Source: Neurospora tetrasperma FGSC 2508 (taxonomy: Eukaryota > Ascomycota > Sordariomycetes > Sordariales > Sordariaceae). Taken from it: a stretch of 64,000 nt of DNA. The position numbers were made by a program, and so were the translations under genes. Under the pieces are notes generated by a model. The model worked only from the letters and a program-made list of their open reading frames with translations, did no database searches and was not told the DNA's origin. The stretch spans positions 1,187,475-1,251,474 of the forward strand of contig NW_009799100.1 in assembly GCF_000213175.1 (NCBI RefSeq), read 5' to 3'. Positions 9,707 through 26,100 of this stretch are shown here, piece by piece (positions within the stretch are counted from its first letter, which is position 1; each line of letters starts with the position of its first letter).

Positions 9707-12219
9707 TCTTGGGCGGAAGGTCTTGACAGATGGTTGTGGTTTGGGTTCATGAAGCCAGGCGTTTTTGGACCAAGTTGTATTATGCGTGTTACACTAGATA
9801 CCCCCCACTCTCTTTGCTGTTTCTGGCGTTTTGGTAAAAAGATACTGGGACCTTCTCTCTGTGCAGCAGTTCACTGTTTCAAAGTGTGTACTTGTTTCGG
9901 ATCTTCACTCCGAAGGTCGTTGATCTCTCAGGATCAATTATATCTAGCAATAACAAACCTGAAATGTTAAGCTTTTTAGATTCGTTCCCCGGGTAACTAA
10001 TCGGTGCAAGTTCACATTGCAACTTCTACCCAACGCATGGAAGACCAAGGTATTCGATCGTGCTCACTTGAATTCGATCAATGATAAAATTATGTGCTCA
10101 GCCATGATCAACCGAATATATCGTGAAGGCGAGTTCTGGACCTTCCGACGTATACCCAGGATGATAGCTCAAGACGTCCATTAGAGTGTCTATATTTACA
10201 CACGTCTAGTGTAGGCATCCTCGAAAGCAAGCGGAGAATGATGAAACAATGGTATTATGCAGCGATATATCAGAGTCAAATAATGGCTCGAAGACGAAAT
10301 GTTGGTCGAACGAAATTACAGGGCTGTGGCTGTGTACAAGCCACTGAAGTGCAATTTGTTAGCGTGGTGAACTTTGGGTAACAGATTTTGCCGGAGATCT
10401 CACCATAAACTGATAGCACCGAGGACCGGACCCACCAGAGGATAGAACCGACAGGATGACGGGGATGCGACTGCAAGGTACCAACAGGAACAGATGAACC
10501 AGAATAGGAACACTTCCAGGAACCGAAGACTGAGGCTGAGCACCGCGATGGATGTGATATGCCTCGATGGATACTGCATTCTGACCCGCAGCACGTCCTG
10601 ACGGCGTGTTTCAGAGAGCTGTTTTGTCATGTACCCTGGCAACGGCATGTCACAATCACGATAGCCAGCCTGTTGCTTGCTTGTCCAAGGTAAGAGGTAT
10701 CTGTCCGCGGCACCAGCCCGAACAAATACCACAACACTCTATTTTGCCCCTGGATTGATACGTATCTGGTTCTCACAAGGTGCAGTGGCAAACTGGTCTT
10801 GGAAATGGATGGCACCAATCTCGACACATGAGTGGTTCGCTGACGAGAAGATATCTCTTCACTAGAGGTAAGAAAGGGTGGTGTTGCAATTTCACGTTCA
10901 GAACGATGGCAGCGAGACCCAGGCTTGCCAGACATGCCAGGACAGGCCCCTCCATGGACAGTGCGGTTGACACCTTCCAGGCTCTATGCCTGTGAGTGAG
11001 TGGACGGGATGCGAACCGGCAGAAGAAGTTCAGAAACAGGTCTGCGTGCCCAGGAAGATCAAGGGAAGTTGACATTGTTCCCGTCGCTTACTCAGGGATT
11101 CCATCCAGCATTTATTTGGTGGCATCCAGTGTTGCAAAGAGAAGACGGGAATGAGGATCTCTCACAAATCTGGGCATCAATGAATTGACTTTTATGAGTC
11201 CTCTACCTCTTTAAGATGCCAACCCCGAACGGTAGCCCCACCGAAAGCGAAGTGGGTCTACTCAGCAGCAGCAGCCTTATGAGCGAACCCAACCATTCAC
11301 AGAACTGACAGCGTCTGAACCCCAATGAATGGATCACCCCAACTGCCCGTCTGTCCCTGCCATGCCCTGCCCTGACCGTACGACCCCGCGATTGCCCTGT
11401 GGGTGGCTTCGTGCCTGAAGTGGAAGCCGAGAAAGCCTTCGATTCCCGATCTCCCCTTCAATCTCGACTCTTCCCGAGAAGGTCTCCGTCACGGTGTCGT
11501 CGTCGGGGCAAACGAAGCAGAGGACGGACCAACGACGACATTCATACAAACTTAATCTCCATCGCATCCCCGGGCATCCATTCACTCCACCATTCATGGA
11601 GATCATATACATACCATCTGTTCGCCCTCCAAAGTCCAAATGCAATTAACTTGTGATCCCCTTTCGTCGTCGGGTCAAAGGGTCCAATCCACTCCAGTCA
11701 GCCGGGCAGTCCAATCTTCCACACAACCACTCAAACTTCCCATCCTCAGTCCTAGCTAGCTAGGCACACAGGCGCTTAACACGGCAATCTACTGTATCTA
11801 TCCACCTCTACTCTTTTCGTCATCCCGATCACCGAGACGTGCCCTGTCTCAATCAAATCAACCAAGTCCCAACACTGCACAACCATCGAGTACAGCTTTC
11901 AATTTGAACCTTCCACAGCCCAGCACTTGAACCCATACATAGGACCCGGGTTCCATCATTTGGTCCTGCTCGTCCGGTCCCGCACCGGTCACCAAGCTAT
12001 CAGTCGGGTTCGGTTTGCCGGTGTCAGTCCCATCACTGGCTGTCGCAAGCATGTAAGCACAGCCCCAACGCACCCACGCACCTAAACGCACGCACGCACT
12101 GCCACTGTGTCCCGGAAGGCTGACTCGAGGGAAACTGCCTCGCAACTCGCAGCGCTTCTAAAGACAGAAACACCACGCACTCTCAATTCCGTCCGCTTGC
12201 CGACTACCACGCGATTCCT
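9707..12219. other. Long spacer upstream of crz-1
   Basis: About 2.5 kb between aod-1 and crz-1. Reading frames on either strand (e.g. minus 10400-11075) are short, hydrophobic or Ser-rich, and lack recognisable motifs. Holds a 14-bp perfect palindrome (11751-11764) and a CGCACGCACG-rich stretch near 12066-12100. Probably the extended promoter and 5' leader of crz-1; an unannotated RNA is possible. Confidence 0.35.
11751..11764. repeat. 14-bp perfect palindrome CCTAGCTAGCTAGG
   Basis: Self-complementary tract about 456 bp upstream of the crz-1 start, made of overlapping CTAG/TAGC units. It may be a symmetric protein-binding site; no known factor is assigned. Confidence 0.5.
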
Positions 12220-14412
12220 ATGGACCAACAGTACACCGACGCCCGTGGCCGATCGCTGTCGGCCGCGTCCACCGGCGGAGGACAGGTCCACGATCAACAG
12301 CAACAGTCTCACATAAGAAACCACTCGCCGTCTCCAACTCCCTTTCCTAATTCGAACGATGGCGTCAACAACGGTTTGGGACTTGGCCTTATCGATCCCT
12401 CTGCCTCGCAGCATTTTCAACCTGAATTTTCCTACGGCGGCCCGAACCCGTTCCAGCAACATTCGCCCTTCTCACAGCCTGGGTTGGATTTCAACCAAGG
12501 TTATACAAACCAATTAGAAAGTCAGGACAACTCGTTTGGTGGCTTGTCGCAACCCGCCTATTCTCCGAATCTCATGGCATCCAACTTTGGTGACGCCGAC
12601 TACGGCCTTTTCCCCACGACCACGACCGCGGGCCAGTTCAACGGATCGCTGTTCATAACCGATAACCAGCCTATCAACAATGTGGATCCAAACATGATGG
12701 CTCAAGGCTCTCACAGCCCGGAGCCGCCTCATCTGCTCAGTCCAGAGATAAACTCGCCGGCATTTGCCCAGGGCCGTTTCCCCATGACAACAGGAAGGCA
12801 TTCGCGCAATGCATCTCTGGGCCCAGAGGCTGCTCTTCTTCCAGGGCAGGACTGGAGCCATATGCCTCAGTTTCAGGGCCATCGACGCTCAGCCTCGGAG
12901 CTTAGTGATGTCTCTTCGGTAGCCCATTCGCCCAACCTTGGGGGATTGGACAGCTTTGACCCGATCGAGAACAACCACTCGCCTCTTCAAGGGCCGCAGG
13001 CCGATGCCCTGTACAGTCAGTTGAACGGGATCAGCAACTTCAGTCTGTCGGACGACCATATCGGCAGGAGTCCGTCGCATAGTCCGGCGGTCTCCCCTCG
13101 GATCCATCCCCAGCAATCACCGGACGAGATCGATCCGAACCAACCCAACCATTTTATGCTACACACACCAGCAAACAGTTTTGGTCCGCCAGCGACCTAC
13201 ATGCAGCCGCAACAGGAGGCTTTCCCGCAACTGTCACTGGATGACCCATCTGGTATGCAGGCCCAGCAGAGCATGCCAGCTCCTCCGGCAATCAACATCG
13301 ATTTCGCTCCAGCGCCCGCTAAGAGCGGGCTGGATCAGCCCACTAACCTGGACAATAATTCACTAGCCCTACCCAACAGAGGTATGTAGCCTCGAGATAA
13401 TGCGATGGAAAATGGGACATTAGCTAACAATTTGGTGCTAGCTCGAGGGCGGATGCGACCACGAGCGGTCACGGACCCTTTCAACAATAGCGGTTACCGA
13501 TCTCCTTCTCCTTCGGGAAGTCTTTCGCCGAGCTCGGCTGCGGACCTCAGACCGTCAAGCGCACGTTCACTTTCGCCCATGGACCGTTCAGGAGCCGGCT
13601 CTATTAATAGCAGGAGACGCCAGTCTACGTCGTCAGTACCCAACAACGTGATAGCACTTCGGCTTGCCGACCCCAATTATAATGGTTCTGGGGAAAATGG
13701 AGGTGGCCCGAGAAGGGCTCAGAAGCACCCCGCTACTTTCCAATGCAAAGTATGTCCAAAGCGCTTTACCAGGGCATATAACCTGCGCTCCCACTTGCGC
13801 ACACACACCGACGAGAGGCCCTTCAAATGTACCGTCTGCGATAAGGCTTTCGCGCGCCAGCACGATCGCAAGCGTCACGAAGGTTTACATTCGGGCGAAA
13901 AGAAGTTCATATGTAAGGGTGAACTTCCTGTTGCTGGTCAACAATGGGGCTGCGGCCGAAGATTTGCGCGGGCGGATGCTCTGGGTCGCCATTTCCGGTC
14001 GGAGGCGGGAAGAATCTGTATCAGACCTCTTCTGGAAGCGGAGAACCGTGAACGGCAACGGCAGTATGCTGAGGCAATGCAGAATGCAGCCCAAGGCATG
14101 ATGCAACAGCAGGGCGGCATGATGATGTCGCCTGGTATGGACCCCAATGGCGAGTTCCAGATGGACCCCTTTGTACTCCCACAGGCGCTGTTGGCACAGT
14201 ATCCTGCTCTGGCCCTCCTGCCCGCTGGGCCTGCGGCTATGGGTGATGGAGCCGGCTTAGAAGAGGATCTGGGAAGTAATTACGAAGCTAGCGACTACGA
14301 TGATGTCGAGGAGGGAGGCTACGTTAGCGGTCCAGGGACAGGGTTCGGGCCCGGAAGCATGCAAGAAGGGTACGGGGAGTTGGGATATGCGAGTGACTAC
14401 GGCGGCCGTTAG
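12220..14412 (+). CDS. crz-1: Calcineurin-responsive zinc-finger factor CRZ-1/CrzA
   Basis: Transcription factor dephosphorylated by calcineurin when cytosolic calcium rises, then imported to drive calcium-stress and cell-wall genes. Two exons: 12220-13381 and 13442-14412; intron 13382-13441 (60 nt, GTATGT, branch GCTAAC, CTAG), giving 710 aa. The N-terminal half is Gln/Asn/Ser/Pro-rich. Residues 356-361 (PAINID) fit the PxIxIT-like calcineurin docking consensus. A Ser-Pro-rich block follows the intron ([20 protein letters not shown]). Then two canonical C2H2 fingers ([10 protein letters not shown]...[15 protein letters not shown]...HEGLH) and a third atypical finger ([19 protein letters not shown]...GRHF...GRIC). 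The HTDERPF linker, the [18 protein letters not shown] block and the acidic C-terminus are characteristic of CrzA proteins. I recall crz-1 being next to aod-1 in N. crassa too. Confidence 0.95.
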
Positions 14413-15043
14413 GCATAGTGTCATGACATTTCAGGCGAACAACCCTTCGGGGAAAGGGAGGGCGTTGGGTGGTATACTCTATTTATTTATTGTTTTACAG
14501 ATGATTATCGGTCACTGTTTGGATCAGATGAGATTATACGGTGGTGCGCGGTTATGGTTATTGTTGTCTTATACATTTACTTCTCTGTTTGGATACACTT
14601 ATCCCCCAGCATTGCAATTCTTCTTCTTTTGTATTTGACTGGAATTATTTTTGGCTCGAAGACCCGTTTACACAGCGCTTGCATGCGCGGACGTTGAGCG
14701 AACATAGAAATATTGTCTGATGAGGACAAATAAATGTTACATGTATGACGATGTACTCCATGTTACTTATACAGAGTTGTTGAATAAGCTGATCACAGTT
14801 GATATCATCAAATCCCCCGCAAGTCAGCATATAATACAGCTATTGAACCCGTGACAGCTACGTTCTTCCCTACAAGTCTTATTCTGATGGCTATGCAGTG
14901 AGCCGCCTCGTAATCTCATCATCCGGATTGATCGATAAGCCGCCCCACGCAACCGCAACATTAATATCACATCACCATCACCATTACCATATCTCTCGTC
15001 ATCCCTCCTCAACCCCACCCATTTCTCCATGTACATACATATT
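14413..15043. other. Convergent spacer crz-1 / DUF7053 gene
   Basis: 631 bp of 3' flanking DNA of two convergent genes, AT-rich with T-runs. No gene is recognised. Confidence 0.45.
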
Positions 15044-16009
15044 TCAAGTCTGTTGTATCTCCTGTAACAAAGTCCTCCCCCTTCCCGCTCCCGACGCTGC
15101 GCCAGACCCCTTGGACGACCTCAACTCTTGCATCCACTTGGCTACGACCTGGTCCACCACCGTTTGCAAAACCTCGTGGTGGCCCTTTTCGAACTTTGCT
15201 TTGACAAAAGGGCGCACGATGGCTGGACACTCAATGGTGGCGATCTCGACCAGTTCGTACTCGTAGTTGTCGATGGAGGTGCCGGTGACTTTGTTGATTA
15301 GTTTTTTGTTGTTGTTATTGTCGTCTGCTGTTGCATGTTTGGATTTGTTCACAACACCAACATCATCGCTACCACCTTTTCGTAGGCCAGCTCTTAGTCC
15401 TTGTCCTAGTCCCAATCCCAGTCCTTGTTCGCCTTCCTGCTGTCCTTGTCCTTGTCCTTGCCCTTCTTCGTTTCCTCCATTTCCTTTCTGTTCCTGTTCC
15501 TGTTCCTGTGGCCGCCCCTTGGCCCGATAGCGATGCCGAACCTCATAACTGCTCCTCACCACCACCGCCCCCGCCCCTGCCGCCGGCGCTACTGCCTTAC
15601 ACCGAACTCCGTAGCCAAAGCTCTGAAAGGTACAAGGCACGGAAACTTCTTTGCTTCCTAGTAAGGAGCCGCCGCCTAGCCAGTCCGGGAGGGGAAGAAG
15701 GGGAACGGAGTCGGTGATGAGGAACGATTGAGGGTTAAAGCCGTCTGGTCCCGGAGGGTGGAAGAAGGATGGGTCGTCGGTGAGGGATGGAGGGAGGGGG
15801 TGGGGAGAGTTAGAGGAGGAAGGGGAAGAGGGTGAGGAACTTGAAGAGGAGGTCGGGAGAGGAAGGGGAAGGGAGATGTAGGATTTTAGGTAGGGGTTGG
15901 CGGTGATGAGGGGGACGTAGGCGTGGAGGGCGGAGAGGAGGGCGGAGGGGGGAGTCGGTGGGGGGAGGGGGATGCGGGTTATTATTTTCAAAGGGTGGGA
16001 ATGGGACAT
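15044..16009 (-). CDS. DUF7053-type protein of unknown function
   Basis: Single exon, 321 aa, no known biochemical role. I assign it by pattern to the fungal DUF7053 family: N-terminal IITRIPLPPPTPPSALLSALH and YVPLITANPYLKSY, middle VSVPCTFQSFGYGVRCKA, and C-terminal YELVEIATIECPAIVRPFVK with KAKFEKGHHEVLQTVVD. The region between the middle and C-terminal blocks is expanded by Gln/Glu/Gly and Gly/Leu repeats (about residues 176-222) and a DDNNNNKK run, and a Ser/Pro stretch sits at about residues 50-70. The start is the first in-frame ATG (16009-16007). Upstream the frame stays open through a CAA-type repeat but offers no further ATG, so the poly-Asn tract is taken as leader, not protein. 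Confidence 0.75.
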   Translation of the reverse strand: MSHSHPLKIITRIPLPPPTPPSALLSALHAYVPLITANPYLKSYISLPLPLPTSSSSSSPSSPSSSNSPHPLPPSLTDDPSFFHPPGPDGFNPQSFLITDSVPLLPLPDWLGGGSLLGSKEVSVPCTFQSFGYGVRCKAVAPAAGAGAVVVRSSYEVRHRYRAKGRPQEQEQEQKGNGGNEEGQGQGQGQQEGEQGLGLGLGQGLRAGLRKGGSDDVGVVNKSKHATADDNNNNKKLINKVTGTSIDNYEYELVEIATIECPAIVRPFVKAKFEKGHHEVLQTVVDQVVAKWMQELRSSKGSGAASGAGRGRTLLQEIQQT

Positions 16010-20182
<4,173 letters not shown>

Positions 20183-23100
20183 ATGTCAAGACGATCCCGC
20201 CTCCCATCAGCATTGCATGCGCCACAAGAAGAGGACTCGAGATGGTCTTCTTATACTCCCCGCGACCCGACAGCAACCGCTCAGCGGGCGCAAAAGTCAC
20301 AGCCCTCCCGGAGCAGCCTCCCTAGACCTGTTTCCAGCAGTATACCTCGACCGGTTGCGACAATACCTCGATCCGATCCGAAGCGGCGTGGGAAAGACGG
20401 TGATTCATATCCCGACTCGAGTCCATGGCCTTGGCTTGACCCCGACCAAGATGACGAATTTCGACAAGTTGCAAAGAAGAGTAAACAGAAAAAGAAGACC
20501 GGCGGCGGCGGTGGTGGCGGTGCACAGCAACCAAAGCAAACAAATAACGATGGTGGTGAAGGTTCACAGAAGGAAGGCGACGATGGTGGTTATGACGGCA
20601 AGTCCAACGGCGGGGATGCCAGCAATGGTGCTGGAGGAGGTCCAGGCAAGTCAGGCAATGGAGGAGACAAAGGCGACGGTGACAAAAAGGACGAGAAGGC
20701 CAAGAAAGAAGCCGTCGATGATGAGGGCCAAAAGAAGGACGACGAAGAAAAGGAAGCAGAAAATGCAAATAAATCGCCACTCGACGATGACTGGAATCAA
20801 GCAACCAGCAAGATAAGGCAAAAAGGAAAGCGAGGTGATGCTATTGGTTCTGTCACCCAAGATAAGCCTACCCCGCGGTCATTGGATGACAAGGCGAAGA
20901 GCCATGGCAACTCGGACAAATCCAATGACCTTGACGAGGTCAAACTCGACACTGCAACCTCAATAAACGCCAATCGCGTCTTTACAGACAACGCGTCAAT
21001 CGACAACCGGTCTTCGGGTAACAGCAGGATTGAAGAGAACAAATCTTCCGGGGAGCGAACATCTTCAGATAGCAAACCTTCGGGATTTCCGTGGAGCGCT
21101 CTTTGGGGCGGCGGTCTCAAATGGGGAGCGGGCAGCCACAAGGAACAGCCAAAGACGCAGGTGAAGCATGAAGACAAGCTCGAAAACGACCCGTGGGCCA
21201 AGTCCAAGAACACCAAAACCTTCCCAGGCTCTTTTGATGCCGCTGAGGAGACAAGAGAGGAGCCTGCTGTGACTGAGCCAAAGTCGGACACAAAGGGCGA
21301 CCTGGACGACAAGCAAACCGGCATGAATGGGAAGTACTCGGCAAACGAGAAAAAACAAGACAGCGACGATGACAAGTACCGGGTCGACAGCATGTATGCC
21401 AAGGGGGTAAAGAAGGATGAGCGCAAAGATGATCACGATGACGGCTTCGTGGTTTCCACGAAGAAGAGCAAAAAGTCAAAGAACAACACTAGCGCATGGG
21501 ATGTGGAACCAGATGCATGGCAAGAGCCAGTAGTGGAACCGAAAACAGAGCCAAAGCCGGAGCTAACAAAAACCACTGACCTCGAGCCTGAGGATGATTT
21601 CTTCGAAACCTTCCCTGCTGTGAAGAAGAATGAGAAAAGCTCGACCCGGTTGGGACAATCTTCGAGACTCGACGCATTTGCACCCACCCTCAAAAAGGCG
21701 AATCCAGATCCGTGGGAAGTCTTCGGCGCCAAGAAGAAAAAGACGAGGATCGGCGCCGCTGAAGAGCCTATGATTAGGACACGGAAGGCCGATCCGGAAC
21801 TGTTACCGGCCGAACGATCGTCTCCCATTGCTGAACCCGAACCGGAGATTGAGCCAATAGATGATGAAAAGCTGGAGCCAATCTTGCCCTACAAGCCGCC
21901 AACGAAAAAGGCTTGGTGGGACGAGCCCCCAGGTCCACCGAGCCCTGTGAAGGGCAAAAAGAAGAAAGGTAAGTATGATATTGCTGACGAACCTCCCAGG
22001 GAGCCAGACCCGGAAGTGGAACCTATAGAAGAGTCCAAGTTCAAGACCGATAATACAGTGGAGGAGGACGACTTCTGGAACCATTACCAAACCACAGCCA
22101 AGAAGGACAAGAAGAAGAGTAAAAGATCAGAACTTTCAGAAGAAGCTGTACCGCCGCCACCGCCGCCGCCACCTCCTCCGGTAGAACCAGTTGAGACTTT
22201 TCCGTGGGATGATGTCCCGATCAAGAAGAACAAGAAGGGGAGAAGGGGACAGACGGAGCCTGAGCCACCACCGCCACCACCAGTCGAACTTGAACCGGTA
22301 GCTGAGCCGGAGCCGGAGCCGGAGCCGGAGCCAGAGCCAGTTTCTGGTCCGCCCCAGTTTCCTGAATCAGATGAGGATGGTGAGCACCCCGGCGGCTGGT
22401 TTTCCTCTTTTCTTCACAAGACGGATAAGAAGAAGAGTAGGCATACATCTCCCATGCATCCACCTCTTGAAGAGCCGGAGCCGGTCCAACCAGTACCAGA
22501 GCCGGAGCCAGAGCTGCAACCGGAACCAGAGACAAAGGTGGAAGACGACCATTGGGATTATCCCATCTCAAAAAAGGACAAGAGAAAGAAGAAGGGAAAG
22601 ACCAGTGAGACCGTACCACCGCCGCCACCGCCGCCTCCTGAACTTTCCCAGAGATCCAAATCATCAAAGTACGACAAGGAGGATGAATACGACTTGTACA
22701 GTGCTTCATCGTCGAAGAAGAGCAAGAGGGATAAGAAGGGGTATACCGAACGTGTACCATCCCCGGAGCCATATGTCTCTGAACCAGTGGAGGAGGTCAT
22801 CTCCGAGCTGGAGGAGCCAGAGCCCGAGTTTGATGCGGAACCCGAGCTGGAAGCACAACCTGAAGACACTGCTGCGTCGGATCGCGAAGACAGACCATCA
22901 CATGACGAATGGGGCTACTCTAAGAGAGACAAAGACAAGAAAAAGAAGAAGAAGGGCACTGAAATAGAAGTCAAGTCTAAAACTGAGTCCAGGTCAAGTC
23001 GAAAGCCGGAGCCAGAACCCGAGCCCGACTCGAAACGGAAGAAAGCCAAAGACAGCATTTGGAGCTTGTCTAGTGACCCAAAGAAGGACAAAAAGAAGAG

Positions 23101-26100
23101 GAGAGGCGAGTTGGATGAGGACAGCAAGCCGCTAGCTTCACCTGCACCTGATCCGCCTGATGTCTGGGACGACGACTATCAGGACCAGAAGAAGAAAAGC
23201 GCCATCTCAGACGCATGGGCTAATTACTCGAACAAGGATAAGAAGAAGGGCAAAAACGCCGTAGATGTCCTCATGGGGCTAAACAAATCGGGAGATCCAC
23301 TAGCTGACTCAGCTCGGCAATCACCGCCAAGCCCTTCTCACCGTCCCGGTGGCTTCTTCGAATCCTGGGAAACCGACAGTGACCATGACGACCACCATAA
23401 ACACAGAAAGCGGTCCAAGGACAGTTCACAAAAGCCTTACAGCATCGAGGAGCCTACTTTAGACGACGTCTGGGGCGCTACCATGTCCAGCAAGCGCAAG
23501 AAGAAGGCTAATGCCGGCACCGACAACGCACCGGTGGAGGTTGTGGTGGACCATGTACCGGACCCCATCCAGCCGGGCTTTGTGGAGGGAAGCAGGGACG
23601 ACAAATACAACCAGGATGACAGCAAACCAGAAAGCAACAGCTATGGCAGCAGTTTCTGGGGATGGGGCGGCTTCGCCAAGAGCAGCAGCAAATCATCCAA
23701 TAAGGAGTCGTCGCTTCATGACGAGCCAGCACCACCTCCGCCACCACCACCGGCACCAACACCTCCACTAGACGAACCAGAGCTCGACATTTGGGCTGAT
23801 GACGATGACGAACCTCAGCCGGTTGTCAAGGCCGAGAAAGAGGACAAGAAAAAGTCCAAGGATAAGAAGTCGAAGGACAAGGAGCCCAAACTCAGCGAGA
23901 AAGAGCTGAAGAAGCTAGAGAAGGAAAAGAAGAAGGCCGAGAAAGAGGAAGCGAGGCGCAGACTCAAGGAGGCCAAGGAGCTGGAGGAAGAATTGAAACG
24001 TAATGCTAGAGAAGCAAAGGAGTTGGATGAGGCCTTGAGGCGTAAGGCTGAAAGGGAGAGGGAGTTGGAGGAGCAAGCTCAGCGTGAAGCCGAAGAGCAA
24101 GCAGCCCGCGAGGAAGAGGAGCGAAGACTGCAGGAGGAAGAAGAGCAGAGACAACGGGAAGAAGAAGAGCGTCGACTCCAAGAAGAGGAGGCGTGTCGAC
24201 AACGGGAGGCCGAAGAGCAAGCTCGGATCGCCGAAGAAGAGGCTCGCATTGCTGCCGAGGAGCAAGCACGCCAGGATGAGGAAAAGAAACTTGCAAAAGA
24301 GAAGGCCAAGCTCGATGAAGAAGCAGCGGAGCTTGAAACACTGAGGCTCAAGAAGGAGAAAACGCCTCGAAGATTCACGATGAGAGAGCAGCGCCGGCTC
24401 GACATCCTTGCTAGCAAATTCGAGGAGATTGCGCGCAAGCGGCAAGAAGAGGAAGATGAGCGGCAACGAGCAGAAGAAGAAGCAGCCCGTATTGCCGAAG
24501 AAGAGGCTCGCCTTGCTGCTGAAGAACAGGCTCGGAAGGAGGAGGAAGAGAGAATTGCCAGAGAAGTAGCAGAACTTGAAGAGGAGGAGGCTGAATTTCA
24601 GGCACTCAGGTTCAAGAAGGCCAACTCGCCGAGGAGGTTTACAACAAAGGACCAACAGAGGCTTCAGCAGATCATCAAGCAACACAGAGAGAGGAAACGC
24701 CTCAAGCAAGAGGAAGAGGAACGCAAGCAACGAGAGGAGGAAGAGGAGAGGCAACGGCAGGCTGAAGAAGAAGCCCGTCTTGCTGCTGAAGAACAGGCGC
24801 GGAAAGATGAGGAGGCCAGGCTTGCGGAAGAAGCGAGGATCGCAGAGGAGGAAGCGAGGATTGCGGAGGAAGAAGCACTACTCGCGAAGGATGAGGCCGA
24901 ACTTGAGACCCTTACAAACAAGAAGGCAAAAACGCCTCGTCGATTTACTCTCATGGACGGACGGAGGCTCGACGTCCTTACCAAGGATGTCAACCGGCGA
25001 CGAGACGAGAAGGCTGCTCGAGAGGCTGCGAAGAAGGCTGCGGAGGAGGCTTCGCCAGAGGCTGCAGACCAGCCCGGAGACGAATGGCAAGATGCAGATG
25101 AAGGCCAAGGTCAAAGCAACGGCGAAGACCCCGAAGCAGCTGCTCTCAAGGAAGCAACAGAGAGGGCCATTCGTCAAGCGGAGGAGGAGGCCGAAGCCAA
25201 GCAGACAAAGAAGTCGAGCAGAGCCAAGGGCAAATCCAAGGCTGATCCACTCGATGACATGCAGCTCACTCCCGAGCAGGTGGACGAGTTGCTCGGAGAC
25301 TCATCGAAACGGGACAAGAGTGTGGACAGCCAACCTAAGGAGGATAAACCTGATACCAACAACCACGCGCCTGGCGGGTTCAGCCTTTGGGGAGCTGCCA
25401 AGAGGGGCATCTTTGGGTTTGGAGGAGGCGGAGGGTGGGAAGACCACAATGTGCAGCCTGGTGCTCCGGAACCTGAGCCGTCGGCCGAAGATAACGAGGC
25501 AGCCATGGCTGCTGGTGGTGTGATTGGAGGCGTTCCTCCTGAGCTATGGGATGCAACCCCCAAGGCCGTCTCACCGTCGCCTGAACCAACCGCTGAGCCA
25601 GTGGCCTACCCCGCCAAGCCCACCAAGTCCAAGAAGGCTGCGGGGAGCAAGAGCAAGAGCAAGATTGCCGATCGCCTGCGCGTCTTCGAGTCACTTGACG
25701 CCGGGGCCGCGACACCTGCTGATACCGATGGTGGCCCGCCGCCAGCCGCACCATCGACACCACCACCACAGCACTCTGGCTATCCCCCTCCCCCGCCCGC
25801 GCCATATTTGGTGCGCTCGCCACCGTCACCTGCCATCTCACCCGTTGTCGCAGTTGCCGTGTCTCCGCCAGCGCAGAGAGAGGAACGACGAAAGTCATCA
25901 AGAAGGAGCAGAGATAAAGACAGAGGCTATTTGCGCGACGACGATAACGACTATTATCTATCGGTCCCTCCACCTCCGCCTCCACCGCCGCCTGTTGTTG
26001 CGCCGTCGGGCGCACCACCTGGGGGTTTCCCCGGCGGATTTCCGATCGACGACGACGACGACGACGACGACGATCACCGACCCAGTCGCGACATGCATGG

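Noticed and set aside
10400-11075. Minus-strand hydrophobic frames in the crz-1 upstream region
   Set aside because: No recognisable family, no consistent splice path and overlapping frames on both strands.
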